Below are positions 25,811 through 33,331 of a stretch of 64,000 nt of DNA, in pieces (within the stretch, counting starts at the first letter, position 1; each line of letters begins with the position of its first letter). A program made the translations under genes and the position numbers. This stretch comes from Planctomycetota bacterium (GTDB lineage Bacteria > Planctomycetota > MHYJ01 > WSZJ01 > JACPWG01): positions 1 through 64,000 of the forward strand of contig JACPWG010000022.1 in assembly GCA_016197205.1 (NCBI GenBank), read 5' to 3'. The notes beneath the pieces were generated by a model. That model saw only the letters and a list, made by a program, of their open reading frames with translations, searched no databases and was not told where the DNA came from.

Positions 25811-27322
25811 TCACCCCCGCCGCGCCTCCAGCAGCTTCACGAACGACCGCCCCCGCACCTCCTCGGGCGTCAGGCCCGCGGCCTGCACCTCCTCGAGCGT
25901 GATCGCGCCGCAGTTGAGGGCGCGCAGGAAATAGTTCAGCAGCCCTTGCCCGGTCGCGGCATCGTCGAAGACGTCCCCGACGAGCGTCGCCTGCGTGGCC
26001 TTGTCCAGGAAGGCCCGCAGACGCGCGGACGCGGGCGCCAGCCCTTCGAGAAAAAAAGAGTAGCACGCCGCGTAGCGGATCGGGAGCTGCCCCGGGTGCA
26101 GGTCCCACCCCTGATAGAAGGCGTGCAGGAGCGAGTTGCGGATGTGGCCGAAGCATAGCTTCCACACCCGGTGCACGGCCGCCTCGTTCTCGCGCCGCTG
26201 GGCCGCGGTCAGCGTCCGCCCCCGCGCCGCGCGGTGCGGGCCCACGGGCATCACGTTGGTCGCGCCGTCCGAGAGCCACACGCCGGTCCCGGCCAGCGCC
26301 ACCTTCATCATGTGTCGCGCGAAGTCGCACGCAGGGTGGGCCATGCCCTGGTGCGCGGCCGTGATGTTGCACGAGGCCGTGTAGTCGTAGGTCCCGAAGT
26401 GCGCCCCCACGCACCGGCCCGCCGCCTCCTGCACGAGGCGCGGCAGCACGCATTCGCCGCGGCCGTTCAGGATCGATTGCGTGACCTCGATCATCAGCTC
26501 CAGCTTGACCGTGCCCGGAGCGAGCCCCGCTTTCGCTTCGATGCCGGCGAGCAACGCGACGAGCGCCGTGACCTGCTCCGGCGCCGTGATCTTCGGCATC
26601 GTGACCACGAAGTTGTCAGGCAGCCGCCCGCTCGTGCACTCCACGAGCGTGCTCACGAACAGGTCGAGCGTGCGGGCCGTGCGCCGCTTCAGCTCCTCCG
26701 AGAAGGGCTTGATCCGGATGCCGAAGAACGGCGGCAGCGTCTGCTCCGCCATGCCGCGCGCGACCTCCAGCGCCGCCGACGCGGCGTGGCCGTCCTCCTC
26801 CGCGTCCGGCCGGGTGCCGTAGCCGTCCTCGAAGTCGATCCGGTAGTCCTCGACCGCCTCGGACTCGAGCTTCGCGGCGACCCGCGAATAGACGGCATGC
26901 GCGAGCCACGCGGCGCCGTCCTTCCCGCCCGCGCCTGCTCCCGCGTGAGGCGCCGCGCCCGTCCCCGCTCCGGCGGCCTTCTTCCCCTTCCCCGTCCCCT
27001 TGCCCATCGCCGCGCCGCCCGTGAGCCGCGACTCCAGCGCGCGAATGTCCCGCTCGGAGGTGGGCAGCGTGTGCGCGCCAGGCAGGTCGAGCGCCTTCGC
27101 GAAGACCGTGAAGTTCGGGGCGTATTCCCGCATCGCCGCGAGGGCCTCGGTGCCGAGCCTCCGGGCGGTGTCGGCCTTGAAGAGGTGCGCCCCGCCGTAG
27201 AAGGTGTGCACCGGCTGCCGGGCCGGCGACTCCCCGGGGAAGGCGCGGGCGTATTCCTCGTTCGCGGGACGCACCCGGGCCAGGATCTCGTCGATGGCCT
27301 CGGGGGTCAGGGAGGACTTCAT
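25811..27322 (-). CDS. Malate-synthase/aldolase-like protein (DUF6986), purine degradation cluster
   Basis: The 503-residue product has the acidic metal-site motif YRIDFEDGYGTRPDAEEDGH, FFGIRIKPFSEEL, NFVVTMPKITAPEQV, KLELMIEVTQSIL and GAHFGTYDYTASCNI. This is the CitE/malate-synthase TIM-barrel pattern, in the family often annotated DUF6986 'aldolase'. Relatives sit in allantoin/ureide gene clusters, where a role in consuming glyoxylate is plausible. A Gly/Ala/Lys-rich insertion (about residues 105-135) interrupts the N-terminal third. It is the last gene of the minus-strand purine cluster, 260 bases after the HIU hydrolase gene. Substrate is not proven by sequence. Confidence 0.75.
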   Translation of the reverse strand: MKSSLTPEAIDEILARVRPANEEYARAFPGESPARQPVHTFYGGAHLFKADTARRLGTEALAAMREYAPNFTVFAKALDLPGAHTLPTSERDIRALESRLTGGAAMGKGTGKGKKAAGAGTGAAPHAGAGAGGKDGAAWLAHAVYSRVAAKLESEAVEDYRIDFEDGYGTRPDAEEDGHAASAALEVARGMAEQTLPPFFGIRIKPFSEELKRRTARTLDLFVSTLVECTSGRLPDNFVVTMPKITAPEQVTALVALLAGIEAKAGLAPGTVKLELMIEVTQSILNGRGECVLPRLVQEAAGRCVGAHFGTYDYTASCNITAAHQGMAHPACDFARHMMKVALAGTGVWLSDGATNVMPVGPHRAARGRTLTAAQRRENEAAVHRVWKLCFGHIRNSLLHAFYQGWDLHPGQLPIRYAACYSFFLEGLAPASARLRAFLDKATQATLVGDVFDDAATGQGLLNYFLRALNCGAITLEEVQAAGLTPEEVRGRSFVKLLEARRG

Positions 27323-27397
27323 CGCGGGAACTCCTTAGGGCATGTCAAGAAACAACTCCTGCAGTTCGGAAACTGGGAAGCTCTTCAGGAAAAGGCT

Positions 27398-27536
27398 CAA
27401 GGCTCAATTTCCAGACAAGGCTCAAAGTTCAAGACTCAGAGTCCGCGATTCCCTGCCCGGGCTGCGTTCCATGGTGGTCATTGAGAATTGAACCTTGAGC
27501 CTTGTGTGAGTCTTGAACATTGAGCATTGAGAATTC
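27398..27536. repeat. TTGAGC/TTCAAG word-repeat region
   Basis: Clustered words such as CTCAAGGCTCAA, AAAGTTCAAGACTCAG, AACCTTGAGCCTTG and TTGAACATTGAGCATTGAG occur on both strands, giving a loose inverted arrangement in the gap between the HIU hydrolase and DUF6986 genes. The same vocabulary appears at 3910-3959 and 46345-46376. Confidence 0.6.
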
Positions 27537-27585
27537 CCGTCGCTCCCCTGCGCGCGAAACGAGCAAGTTATTTCCTTACGGGCTC

Positions 27586-27927
27586 TCAGCTCCCACGATA
27601 GGTGGAATATCCGAAGGGGTTCAAGAGCAGCGGGACGTGATAGTGCTGATCCGCGTCCGCGATTTCGAACTCCACGGTCACGCGGGGATAGAAGCCCGCG
27701 ACGCCGGTCTTCACGAAGTACGCCCCCGTGTCGAACGTGAGCCGGTAGTAGCCGGTCCGAAGCGCCGTGCCCACCGGCAGCAGGCTCGGCACGCGGCCGT
27801 CGGCGTTCGTGACGCCTCGGCCCGCCTCGGTCCAGGCCCCCGCCGTGAGGGCTTCCAGGAGGATCGAAACGCCCTCGGCGGGCCGCCCGCGGGACGTGTC
27901 CAGAACGTGCGTCGAGAGTCCCTTCAT
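27586..27927 (-). CDS. 5-hydroxyisourate hydrolase (transthyretin-related)
   Basis: The product hydrolyses 5-hydroxyisourate, made by urate oxidase, to OHCU. It is 113 residues, the normal length. The family signature is complete: N-terminal LSTHVLDTSRGRPA with the catalytic His, a central GRVPSLLP, the strand GYYRLTFDTGAYF, FYPRVTVEFE, YHVPLLLNPFGYSTYRGS with the C-terminal YRGS that closes the active site. The start overlaps the stop of the OHCU decarboxylase gene (ATGA), so the two are co-translated. It has no signal peptide and is cytosolic. Confidence 0.95.
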   Translation of the reverse strand: MKGLSTHVLDTSRGRPAEGVSILLEALTAGAWTEAGRGVTNADGRVPSLLPVGTALRTGYYRLTFDTGAYFVKTGVAGFYPRVTVEFEIADADQHYHVPLLLNPFGYSTYRGS

Positions 27928-28427
27928 GTGAGGAGCTTCTCCAATCGGATGCGGGTGATCTTTGCCTGTTCCGCAGCCGCGATCCCCAGCTCCTTCTCGG
28001 GTGCATGCCCGAGCCGCCCCCCAAGGATCGCCAGCATCTCGTCCGCGCTCTTGCCCGTCGCGCAGACGATGAAAATGTAGCCGAACCGGCGCTCGTAAGC
28101 GCCGTTGCCCTCGGCCAGTCCCGTCAGCACTTCTTCGGACGCGCCGCGCACGCCCGACTGTTCCCCGTGCGCCCACTGCGCGGTCGTGGCGAATTTCTTC
28201 CGCAGGCTCTCCACGTCCCCGATCTTCGGGTGGGCCGCGAAAGCCTCCTTCCAGTCGTCCGGCGAGAGCGAGCGCTCGGCCCCCTCCGCGGCCAGAAAAA
28301 GCGCGGCCGCGTCGCGGAAGGGTCGGGCCGCAACCAGCGCGTCCGCCCAGCGCCGCGCGCCGCAGCACCGAAGAAAAGTCGCGTGCGCCTCGTCCCGCGG
28401 AAGCGCGTTCAACTGCGCAAGGTCCAT
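27924..28427 (-). CDS. 2-oxo-4-hydroxy-4-carboxy-5-ureidoimidazoline (OHCU) decarboxylase
   Basis: The product decarboxylates OHCU to (S)-allantoin, the step after HIU hydrolase. The 167-residue helical protein carries LPRDEAHATFLRCCGARRW, KIGDVESLRKKF, the EQSGV motif (HGEQSGVRGA) and FGYIFIVCATGKSADEMLAIL, all typical of the UraD/PucL-N family. It starts one base after the allantoicase stop and overlaps the HIU hydrolase gene by four bases. This order makes a tight translationally coupled unit. Confidence 0.93.
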   Translation of the reverse strand: MDLAQLNALPRDEAHATFLRCCGARRWADALVAARPFRDAAALFLAAEGAERSLSPDDWKEAFAAHPKIGDVESLRKKFATTAQWAHGEQSGVRGASEEVLTGLAEGNGAYERRFGYIFIVCATGKSADEMLAILGGRLGHAPEKELGIAAAEQAKITRIRLEKLLT

Positions 28428-28428
28428 G

Positions 28429-29454
28429 TCAGCGCCCGCCCGCCGGCACGCAATAGACCCGGAAACGGCTCACGCCCCCGTCCGGATGGATGTTGAGCCG
28501 CACGTGGGTGAGCGGACCCGTCGCCCGCAGCTCCTTTTCGAACGGATGCACGCGGTCGGCCCCAAGCTTCGATTTCGGCAACAGCTCTTTCCACTCCGCC
28601 GCGGTCCACGTCAGCGCGTCGATCTCCCGGTCGGGGGAGAAGCAGCCGTCCACCGAGCACGTGTCGGGGAAATTTCCCTTGAAAAACGCCGTGTCCACCT
28701 CGAGCCGGCGCGGCTCCCCGGCGCGGGCGAGTTTCACGATCGCCCAATCATGACCCGGCTGCCGCTTCCTGCGCGTCTCCCAGCCGTCCCCCATGTTGGC
28801 CCCGCGGCCCGGCATCAGCATGTTCTCCACGTGGCCGAAGAACATGTCGTTCGCCGCCACGGCCACGCCGCCGTTCACGATCGCCGCGAGGTCCACGAGT
28901 TGGCCCGGGGCCGCGGCGGCCGCGTCCGCGGCGACGCGACCGTACGCGCGCAGGCGCGCCACGCCGCCGTCCGGGAAGATGTTCAGCCGGAGGTGGGTCC
29001 AGCGCCGGTCGCTCGAAATCGCGAAGAGGTTTTGCGAGCCGGGGCGGAGCGGGGACTTCGGCAGGAGCTCGGTCCACGCGGTCGCCTGCGCGGCCAGCGC
29101 CTCGGCCGTGGCGTCCGCCGCGGCCTCGCACGCGTCGAGCGAGGCGTAGGGCGGGTGATTGCCGAGGAAGTGATTGGTATCGATGTCGACCCCGCGCAGC
29201 ACCCCCGCGAGCCCGAGCCGCAGGATGCACCAGTCGTGTCCCGGGACGCGCTTCCGGCGCGACTCCCACCCGTCCATCCACTTCCCGCGGTCCGTGTACT
29301 TGTCCGGGAGGAAGACCCCGCGTCCGGGCTTGAGGAGATTTTCCTTTTCCGCGAAGAACTCGTCGCTCGCCGCGAGCGCGCGCCCGCCGAGCTTTTCCTG
29401 GGCGAGGTCGACGAGGCCGCTGAACGCAGCCGCCTCCGGGGTCGCCGAGGACAT
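28429..29454 (-). CDS. Allantoicase
   Basis: Allantoicase hydrolyses allantoate to ureidoglycolate and urea. The 341-residue product has the two homologous jelly-roll repeats of the family. The first has DEFFAEKENLLKPGRG, WMDGWESRRKR, HDWCILRLG and DTNHFLGN. The second has NDMFFGHVENMLMPGRG, DGWETRRKRQPGHDW and DTAFFKGNFPD. The start at 29454 was chosen because GGAGGA lies 8 bases upstream and homology begins there; the longer frame crosses repeat DNA. It lies 35 bases after the extended end of the allantoinase frame and one base before the OHCU decarboxylase gene. Confidence 0.93.
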   Translation of the reverse strand: MSSATPEAAAFSGLVDLAQEKLGGRALAASDEFFAEKENLLKPGRGVFLPDKYTDRGKWMDGWESRRKRVPGHDWCILRLGLAGVLRGVDIDTNHFLGNHPPYASLDACEAAADATAEALAAQATAWTELLPKSPLRPGSQNLFAISSDRRWTHLRLNIFPDGGVARLRAYGRVAADAAAAAPGQLVDLAAIVNGGVAVAANDMFFGHVENMLMPGRGANMGDGWETRRKRQPGHDWAIVKLARAGEPRRLEVDTAFFKGNFPDTCSVDGCFSPDREIDALTWTAAEWKELLPKSKLGADRVHPFEKELRATGPLTHVRLNIHPDGGVSRFRVYCVPAGGR

Positions 29455-29489
29455 CCGTGCGCTCCTCCATGCGGGAAGCAAGGTCCAGG

Positions 29490-31049
29490 TCAGGCTCGCG
29501 CCCGAAACCCAACAACGAAGAAATCGCCACGGAAGACGCCGAAATTCACCACGGGTCGTTCGGTGTTTTCGGCGAGTTCGGTGGCTCGTCCCTTTCTGGC
29601 CGGCGCGCAGGGCCTCCGAAAGCTCGAACAGTTGTCGCGAAGCCGAACGGTAGAGAACCGAAGCCGAGCCGCCGCACGCCGGCTTAGCGCCCGCGCAAAA
29701 ATAACTGCGCAGATTCGGACCTCGAGGCTCCTGGGGGCGCGGCCCTCTGGGCCGCGCTGCGCGGGCCGGAGGCCCGCGCCCCCAGGCATCGGTCGATCCA
29801 CGGAAATGTAAAGTAATTCTTGCGCGTCCGGGTCGAAGACCACCAGATCGGCGTCGCACCCGACCTCGATGCTTCCTTTTCGCCCCTCGAGCCCGATGAA
29901 GCGTGCGGGCCCGGCGCACATCCAGGTGGCGAGCTGCTCAAGCGTATGGCTGCGTCGCCGCGCCTCCGTCCACACGATCGACAATCCGAACTGGAGGGAC
30001 GAGATCCCGCCCCAGGCCGTCTGGAAATTCCCGGTCTGGAGATGTTTCAGCTCGGGCGGGCACGGCGAATGGTCGGAGACCACGAAGTCGATCGTGCCGT
30101 CGCGGAGCCCCGACCACAGGCGCTCGCGGTTCTCCGCCTCGCGGATCGGCGGCGCGCACTTGAAGCGCGTGTCGCCGTCCGAGACCTCCTCGGCCGCGAG
30201 GGCGAGGTAGTGCGGGCAGGTCTCGACCGTGAAGGGCAACCGGGCGCGCCGCGCCGCGGCGATGGCGGGCAGCGCGTCCGCGGCGGACAAATGGACGACG
30301 TGCGTGCGACAGCCCGTGCGGCCGCACAGCGCCGCGAGCGAGCCGACCGCGTCCTCCTCCCAGCGCCGCGGTCGCGAAGCGAGATACGTGGCGTAGCGGC
30401 GGTGGTCGATCGCCGCGCCGGCGCAGGCGGCCGCCCCTTTCCCCGGCGCGCGGGCGCCGTCGAGCTCCGCATGCGCGAGGAGTGGGAGGCCAAGCTTCGC
30501 GAGCACCGGCATCGCCACGTTCAGGTCGGGCTCAGTCGTTTGCGGGAATTCGTGGATCCCGGAGTGGACGAGGAAGCACTTGAAGCCGAGGACGCCCGCT
30601 TCGGCGAGCGGCCGCAGGTCGCCGGCGTTTCCCGGGATGACGCCGCCGAGGAAGCCGGCGTCCACCCACAGCTTCCCGCCGGCGGCCTCGCGCTTCGTTT
30701 CAAAGGCCGCGAGCGTGGTGGTCACGGGTGCGGAGTTGAGCGGCATGTCGACGATGGCGGTGACGCCCCCGGCGGCGGCGGCGCGCGTGGCGGTCTCGAA
30801 GCCCTCCCACAGCGTCCGGCCCGGTTCGTTGACGTGGACGTGGCTGTCGACGAGTCCGGGGAAGAGTACCCGGTCCCCGACGTCCTCGACGGCGAGGACG
30901 GCGGGGACGGCGGGGACGGCTTCCGGCTCGACGATGTCGGCGATCTTCCCGCCGCGCACGACGACCGCGGCGGCTCGCACGCCGCGCGGCGTGACCACCC
31001 GGCGGCTGCGAAGGGCGAAGGCTGGTGGCTGCGGGTGGCTTGCGTCCAT
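29490..31049 (-). CDS. Allantoinase with C-terminus replaced by a repeat element
   Basis: Allantoinase opens allantoin to allantoate. Catalytic parts are all present: DSHVHVNEPG (metal His pair), GFKCFLVHSG (bridging Lys), LPLLAHAE, HVVHLSAADALPA and VSDHSPCPPELK. Normal homology runs to about residue 406 (ADLVVFDPDA). There the C-terminal strand region of dihydroorotase-like proteins should follow. Instead the frame enters an intergenic repeat (29684-29826) and codes for its translation (DRPMPGGAGLRPAQ), then runs into a second repeat, giving 519 residues. The start at 31049 has GAGG 7 bases upstream. The enzyme may still fold, since the lost part is outside the metal site, but it may be impaired. 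Confidence 0.85.
   Translation of the reverse strand: MDASHPQPPAFALRSRRVVTPRGVRAAAVVVRGGKIADIVEPEAVPAVPAVLAVEDVGDRVLFPGLVDSHVHVNEPGRTLWEGFETATRAAAAGGVTAIVDMPLNSAPVTTTLAAFETKREAAGGKLWVDAGFLGGVIPGNAGDLRPLAEAGVLGFKCFLVHSGIHEFPQTTEPDLNVAMPVLAKLGLPLLAHAELDGARAPGKGAAACAGAAIDHRRYATYLASRPRRWEEDAVGSLAALCGRTGCRTHVVHLSAADALPAIAAARRARLPFTVETCPHYLALAAEEVSDGDTRFKCAPPIREAENRERLWSGLRDGTIDFVVSDHSPCPPELKHLQTGNFQTAWGGISSLQFGLSIVWTEARRRSHTLEQLATWMCAGPARFIGLEGRKGSIEVGCDADLVVFDPDAQELLYISVDRPMPGGAGLRPAQRGPEGRAPRSLEVRICAVIFARALSRRAAARLRFSTVRLRDNCSSFRRPCAPARKGRATELAENTERPVVNFGVFRGDFFVVGFRARA
29500..29655. repeat. Dispersed composite repeat, copy B (inverted relative to copy A)
   Basis: CCACGGAAGACGCCGAAATTC, TTCGGTGTTTTCGGCGAG, GGTGGCTCGTCCCTT, CGAACAGTTGTCGCGAAGCC and CGAACGGTAGAG repeat, in reverse order and orientation, the parts of 14731-14900. 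The frame of the extended allantoinase C-terminus reads through it. Confidence 0.7.
29684..29826. repeat. GCGCCCGCGCAA-type MITE-like element, copy 1 (fused into allantoinase)
   Basis: The left end is TTAGCGCCCGCGCAAAAATA and the right end ...AAGTAATTCTTGCGCG. The right end lacks the final GGGCGCTTA seen in other copies and joins directly to the allantoinase codons for FDPDA at a shared GCG. The middle is a GC palindrome (CTCCTGGGGGCGCGG ... CCGCGCCCCCAGG). Other copies are at 40171-40255, 44415-44528 and 55934-56084. Confidence 0.85.
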
Positions 31050-31370
31050 GGGTCCGCCTCGTGATGGAAGACTCGCGAGTCGTCGCCCCATGCGCGGAGT
31101 GCGGGTTCGCGACCCGCGAACTCTCGCCGGGCAAATCGGAACCGCGACCGTCAGGGAGCGGCCTCGGCCGCTCCTCGTGCACCCCCGGGTTCGCTCCCGC
31201 CTATGGGCATGCGACCGCCACGGGGTCGACCGAAGCCCGCAATGTGGCCGATCTCCCGCGGGACGGTTCTGTGCGTTCGAACACGCGGGGCGAGAGTTTG
31301 AACCGGGCGTTGCGATCGAACGCCGCGGGACCGCTCCCTCACGGTCGCGGTGCGGTTGGCCGGCGCTCGC
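31050..31370. repeat. Intergenic region with paired inverted ACCGCGACCG repeats (31138-31351)
   Basis: GAACCGCGACCGTCAGGGAG at about 31139-31158 and the reverse arm GACCGCTCCCTCACGGTCGC at about 31329-31348 bracket some 165 bases. The same paired layout occurs at 44143-44304 and 62561-62760. No gene is visible between the allantoinase and urate oxidase genes. Confidence 0.75.
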
Positions 31371-33059
31371 CTATGGAAAGCTGAAGTCCACAGTCACGGC
31401 CTCGCCCGGCCCGACGCGGACTTCCTTTCGCGTCTTCTTCCCGAGCCGCTCGTGCCAGGCTTCCAGGACGTACGTGCCCGTGGGGAGGCGGGTCGCAAAT
31501 TTCCACGTCCCGTCCGCGGCGCTCACGGCGAAGTACGGGTGCGGCAGCACCCACAGCGCGCCCGCCATCCACCCGTGGACGTTGCACTCGAGCCGCAGGG
31601 GCTCGCTTTCCTCGTCGAACCGCCAGGCCGGGGTCTTGCTGCCCTTGGCGACGAGGCTCTTGTTGAGCAACTCTTCCAGCGCGCCGTGCCGATGGGCGAG
31701 GACGCGGACGTTGTGCATCGTCTCGTCCTCGTTCACGAAGAGCACCTCCTGTCCGACCATCGCCCCGGACACGCGCGGCTCGTAGCGGCACAGCCGGTTC
31801 TGGATGCGAAGCGGCTCCCCGGGCGGCGCGAAAACGAACCGCGGGTCCAGCCCCTCCACGACCGCGATGAAGACGTTCGCGAGCCGCCCGTTCTCCACCA
31901 GCACGTCATTGTCGAAGTCGGGCTCGTCCTGGAAATAGCGCGCGCACTCGGGCACGCCGCCGACTCCCATTTTTTTTCGGGCCGGCGCCGTGCCCGCGAA
32001 CGAGACGGTGCCGGCGACGGTCCCGGCCTGCGCCGGGTCGATCGGGGTCGGCTGCACGCCCGCCCCCGGCTGCGCGCCGTTCCCCCCGCCCGCGTGGTGG
32101 CCGCCATGCGGGCCGTTCCCGCCTCCGCCCGTGGTGATCAGGATGCCGAGCAGCGCGAGCGCGGCCAGGCCGATGATCGGTCCCACCGCGGCCGACTCGT
32201 GCGCCTTCGCGGCTTCCCCGCCCAGCCGGCGCGCGGTCGCCCGGTCCTCCTTGTCATTCATGTACCAGCGTACCATCCAGCCCACGAGCACGAAGACCCC
32301 GAGCATCAGCCCGTTGCTCTTCGTGCCGTACGAGGTGGTCGGGAAGTGGTTGCTCACCATGAGAAAGACCAGGGGAATCGTCAGGTAGGTGTTGTGCTTC
32401 GAGCGCTGCTTCGCTTCCTCGCCGAAGGAGTAGTCCGCCGGCCGGCCGGCGCGCGTCGCGTCGAGCATCCTCTGCTGCGCGGGAAGGATGCGGAACCACA
32501 CGTTGGCCGCCATGATGGTCCCGAACATCGCCCCGATGTGGATGTACGCACCGCGGTCGCTCATGAGAAGCGTCAGGGCGTAGGTGGTGACCAGGATGAG
32601 GACGAAGCCGATGGCCGCGCCCGCCAGCTCGTTCTTCCCCAGGAGGTTGCGGAAGAGGCGGTCGTAGCCGAACCAGCCGCCCAAAAGGAAACCGAGTCCC
32701 GCGAGCGTGGCGCCCGCGGAGCCGACCGCCGCCCCGTCCCGCGCGTGGAGACCGGTATGGTAGTAGACGATGCCCAGCAAAAAAAAGCCGGTGAGCCAGG
32801 TGAGCCCCGCTTCCCATTTGAACCAGTGCAGGGGCTCCGGGACGACGCCGGGCGTGAATTTCCGTTTCTCGACGTAAAAAAAGCCGCCGCTATGGACCAT
32901 CCACGCGTGGCCGACGACGTTGTCCTTGGGCTCCTTCGTCGGCAGGAAGCTCCGTTCGAGCCAGCCAAAGAAATTGGTCTGGCCGATCCAGAAGGCGCCG
33001 GCGACGATGTGGATCCAGCGGAGGGCGAGGTTCAACCACTCGCTGGTTGTCGGATCCAT
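31371..33059 (-). CDS. puuD: Membrane urate oxidase (PuuD-type) fused to a cupredoxin-like domain
   Basis: The 562-residue product begins with the urate-hydroxylase transmembrane domain (about 1-310): LALRWIHIVAGAFWIGQTNF, GHAWMVHSGGFFYVEKRK, a WFKWEAGLTWLTGFFLLG helix, HIGAMFGTIMAANVWFRI and KHNTYLTIPLVFLMVSNHFP. In characterised PuuD a cytochrome c domain follows. Here, after a Gly/His-rich linker, residues 350-562 form a beta-rich domain of the planctomycete-type cupredoxin/carboxypeptidase-regulatory family. Its possible type 1 copper ligands are H449, C492, H495 and M498 (HNVRV, ECNVHGWM), with the C-x2-H-x2-M spacing of amicyanin. No CxxCH haem motif is present. It is the first gene of the urate-degradation cluster and acts in the membrane. 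Confidence 0.85.
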   Translation of the reverse strand: MDPTTSEWLNLALRWIHIVAGAFWIGQTNFFGWLERSFLPTKEPKDNVVGHAWMVHSGGFFYVEKRKFTPGVVPEPLHWFKWEAGLTWLTGFFLLGIVYYHTGLHARDGAAVGSAGATLAGLGFLLGGWFGYDRLFRNLLGKNELAGAAIGFVLILVTTYALTLLMSDRGAYIHIGAMFGTIMAANVWFRILPAQQRMLDATRAGRPADYSFGEEAKQRSKHNTYLTIPLVFLMVSNHFPTTSYGTKSNGLMLGVFVLVGWMVRWYMNDKEDRATARRLGGEAAKAHESAAVGPIIGLAALALLGILITTGGGGNGPHGGHHAGGGNGAQPGAGVQPTPIDPAQAGTVAGTVSFAGTAPARKKMGVGGVPECARYFQDEPDFDNDVLVENGRLANVFIAVVEGLDPRFVFAPPGEPLRIQNRLCRYEPRVSGAMVGQEVLFVNEDETMHNVRVLAHRHGALEELLNKSLVAKGSKTPAWRFDEESEPLRLECNVHGWMAGALWVLPHPYFAVSAADGTWKFATRLPTGTYVLEAWHERLGKKTRKEVRVGPGEAVTVDFSFP

Positions 33060-33331
33060 CGGGCACAGTCCTGCGTTCGAGGGGAAGGAGGGGCCGACGG
33101 GGCCATGCTTCGTCGTGCGGGAGGGTCGGCCGCTTGGAAGAATTCGTGCCGGAGCGTGCCGGGAATTCTAGCCCGGCAAGGAGGGGAAGGCCAGGGAATT
33201 CCGACCGGCCCGGCCTGGACGCTTTGCGTTGAAAATGAGCCGTCGATTTGCGAAGATCCTTCGCTCAACCGCACCGCATTCACGGCAGGGCGACCCTGCG
33301 ACCTGCCCCCCTTTCGTGTCGGGAGGAGTCG

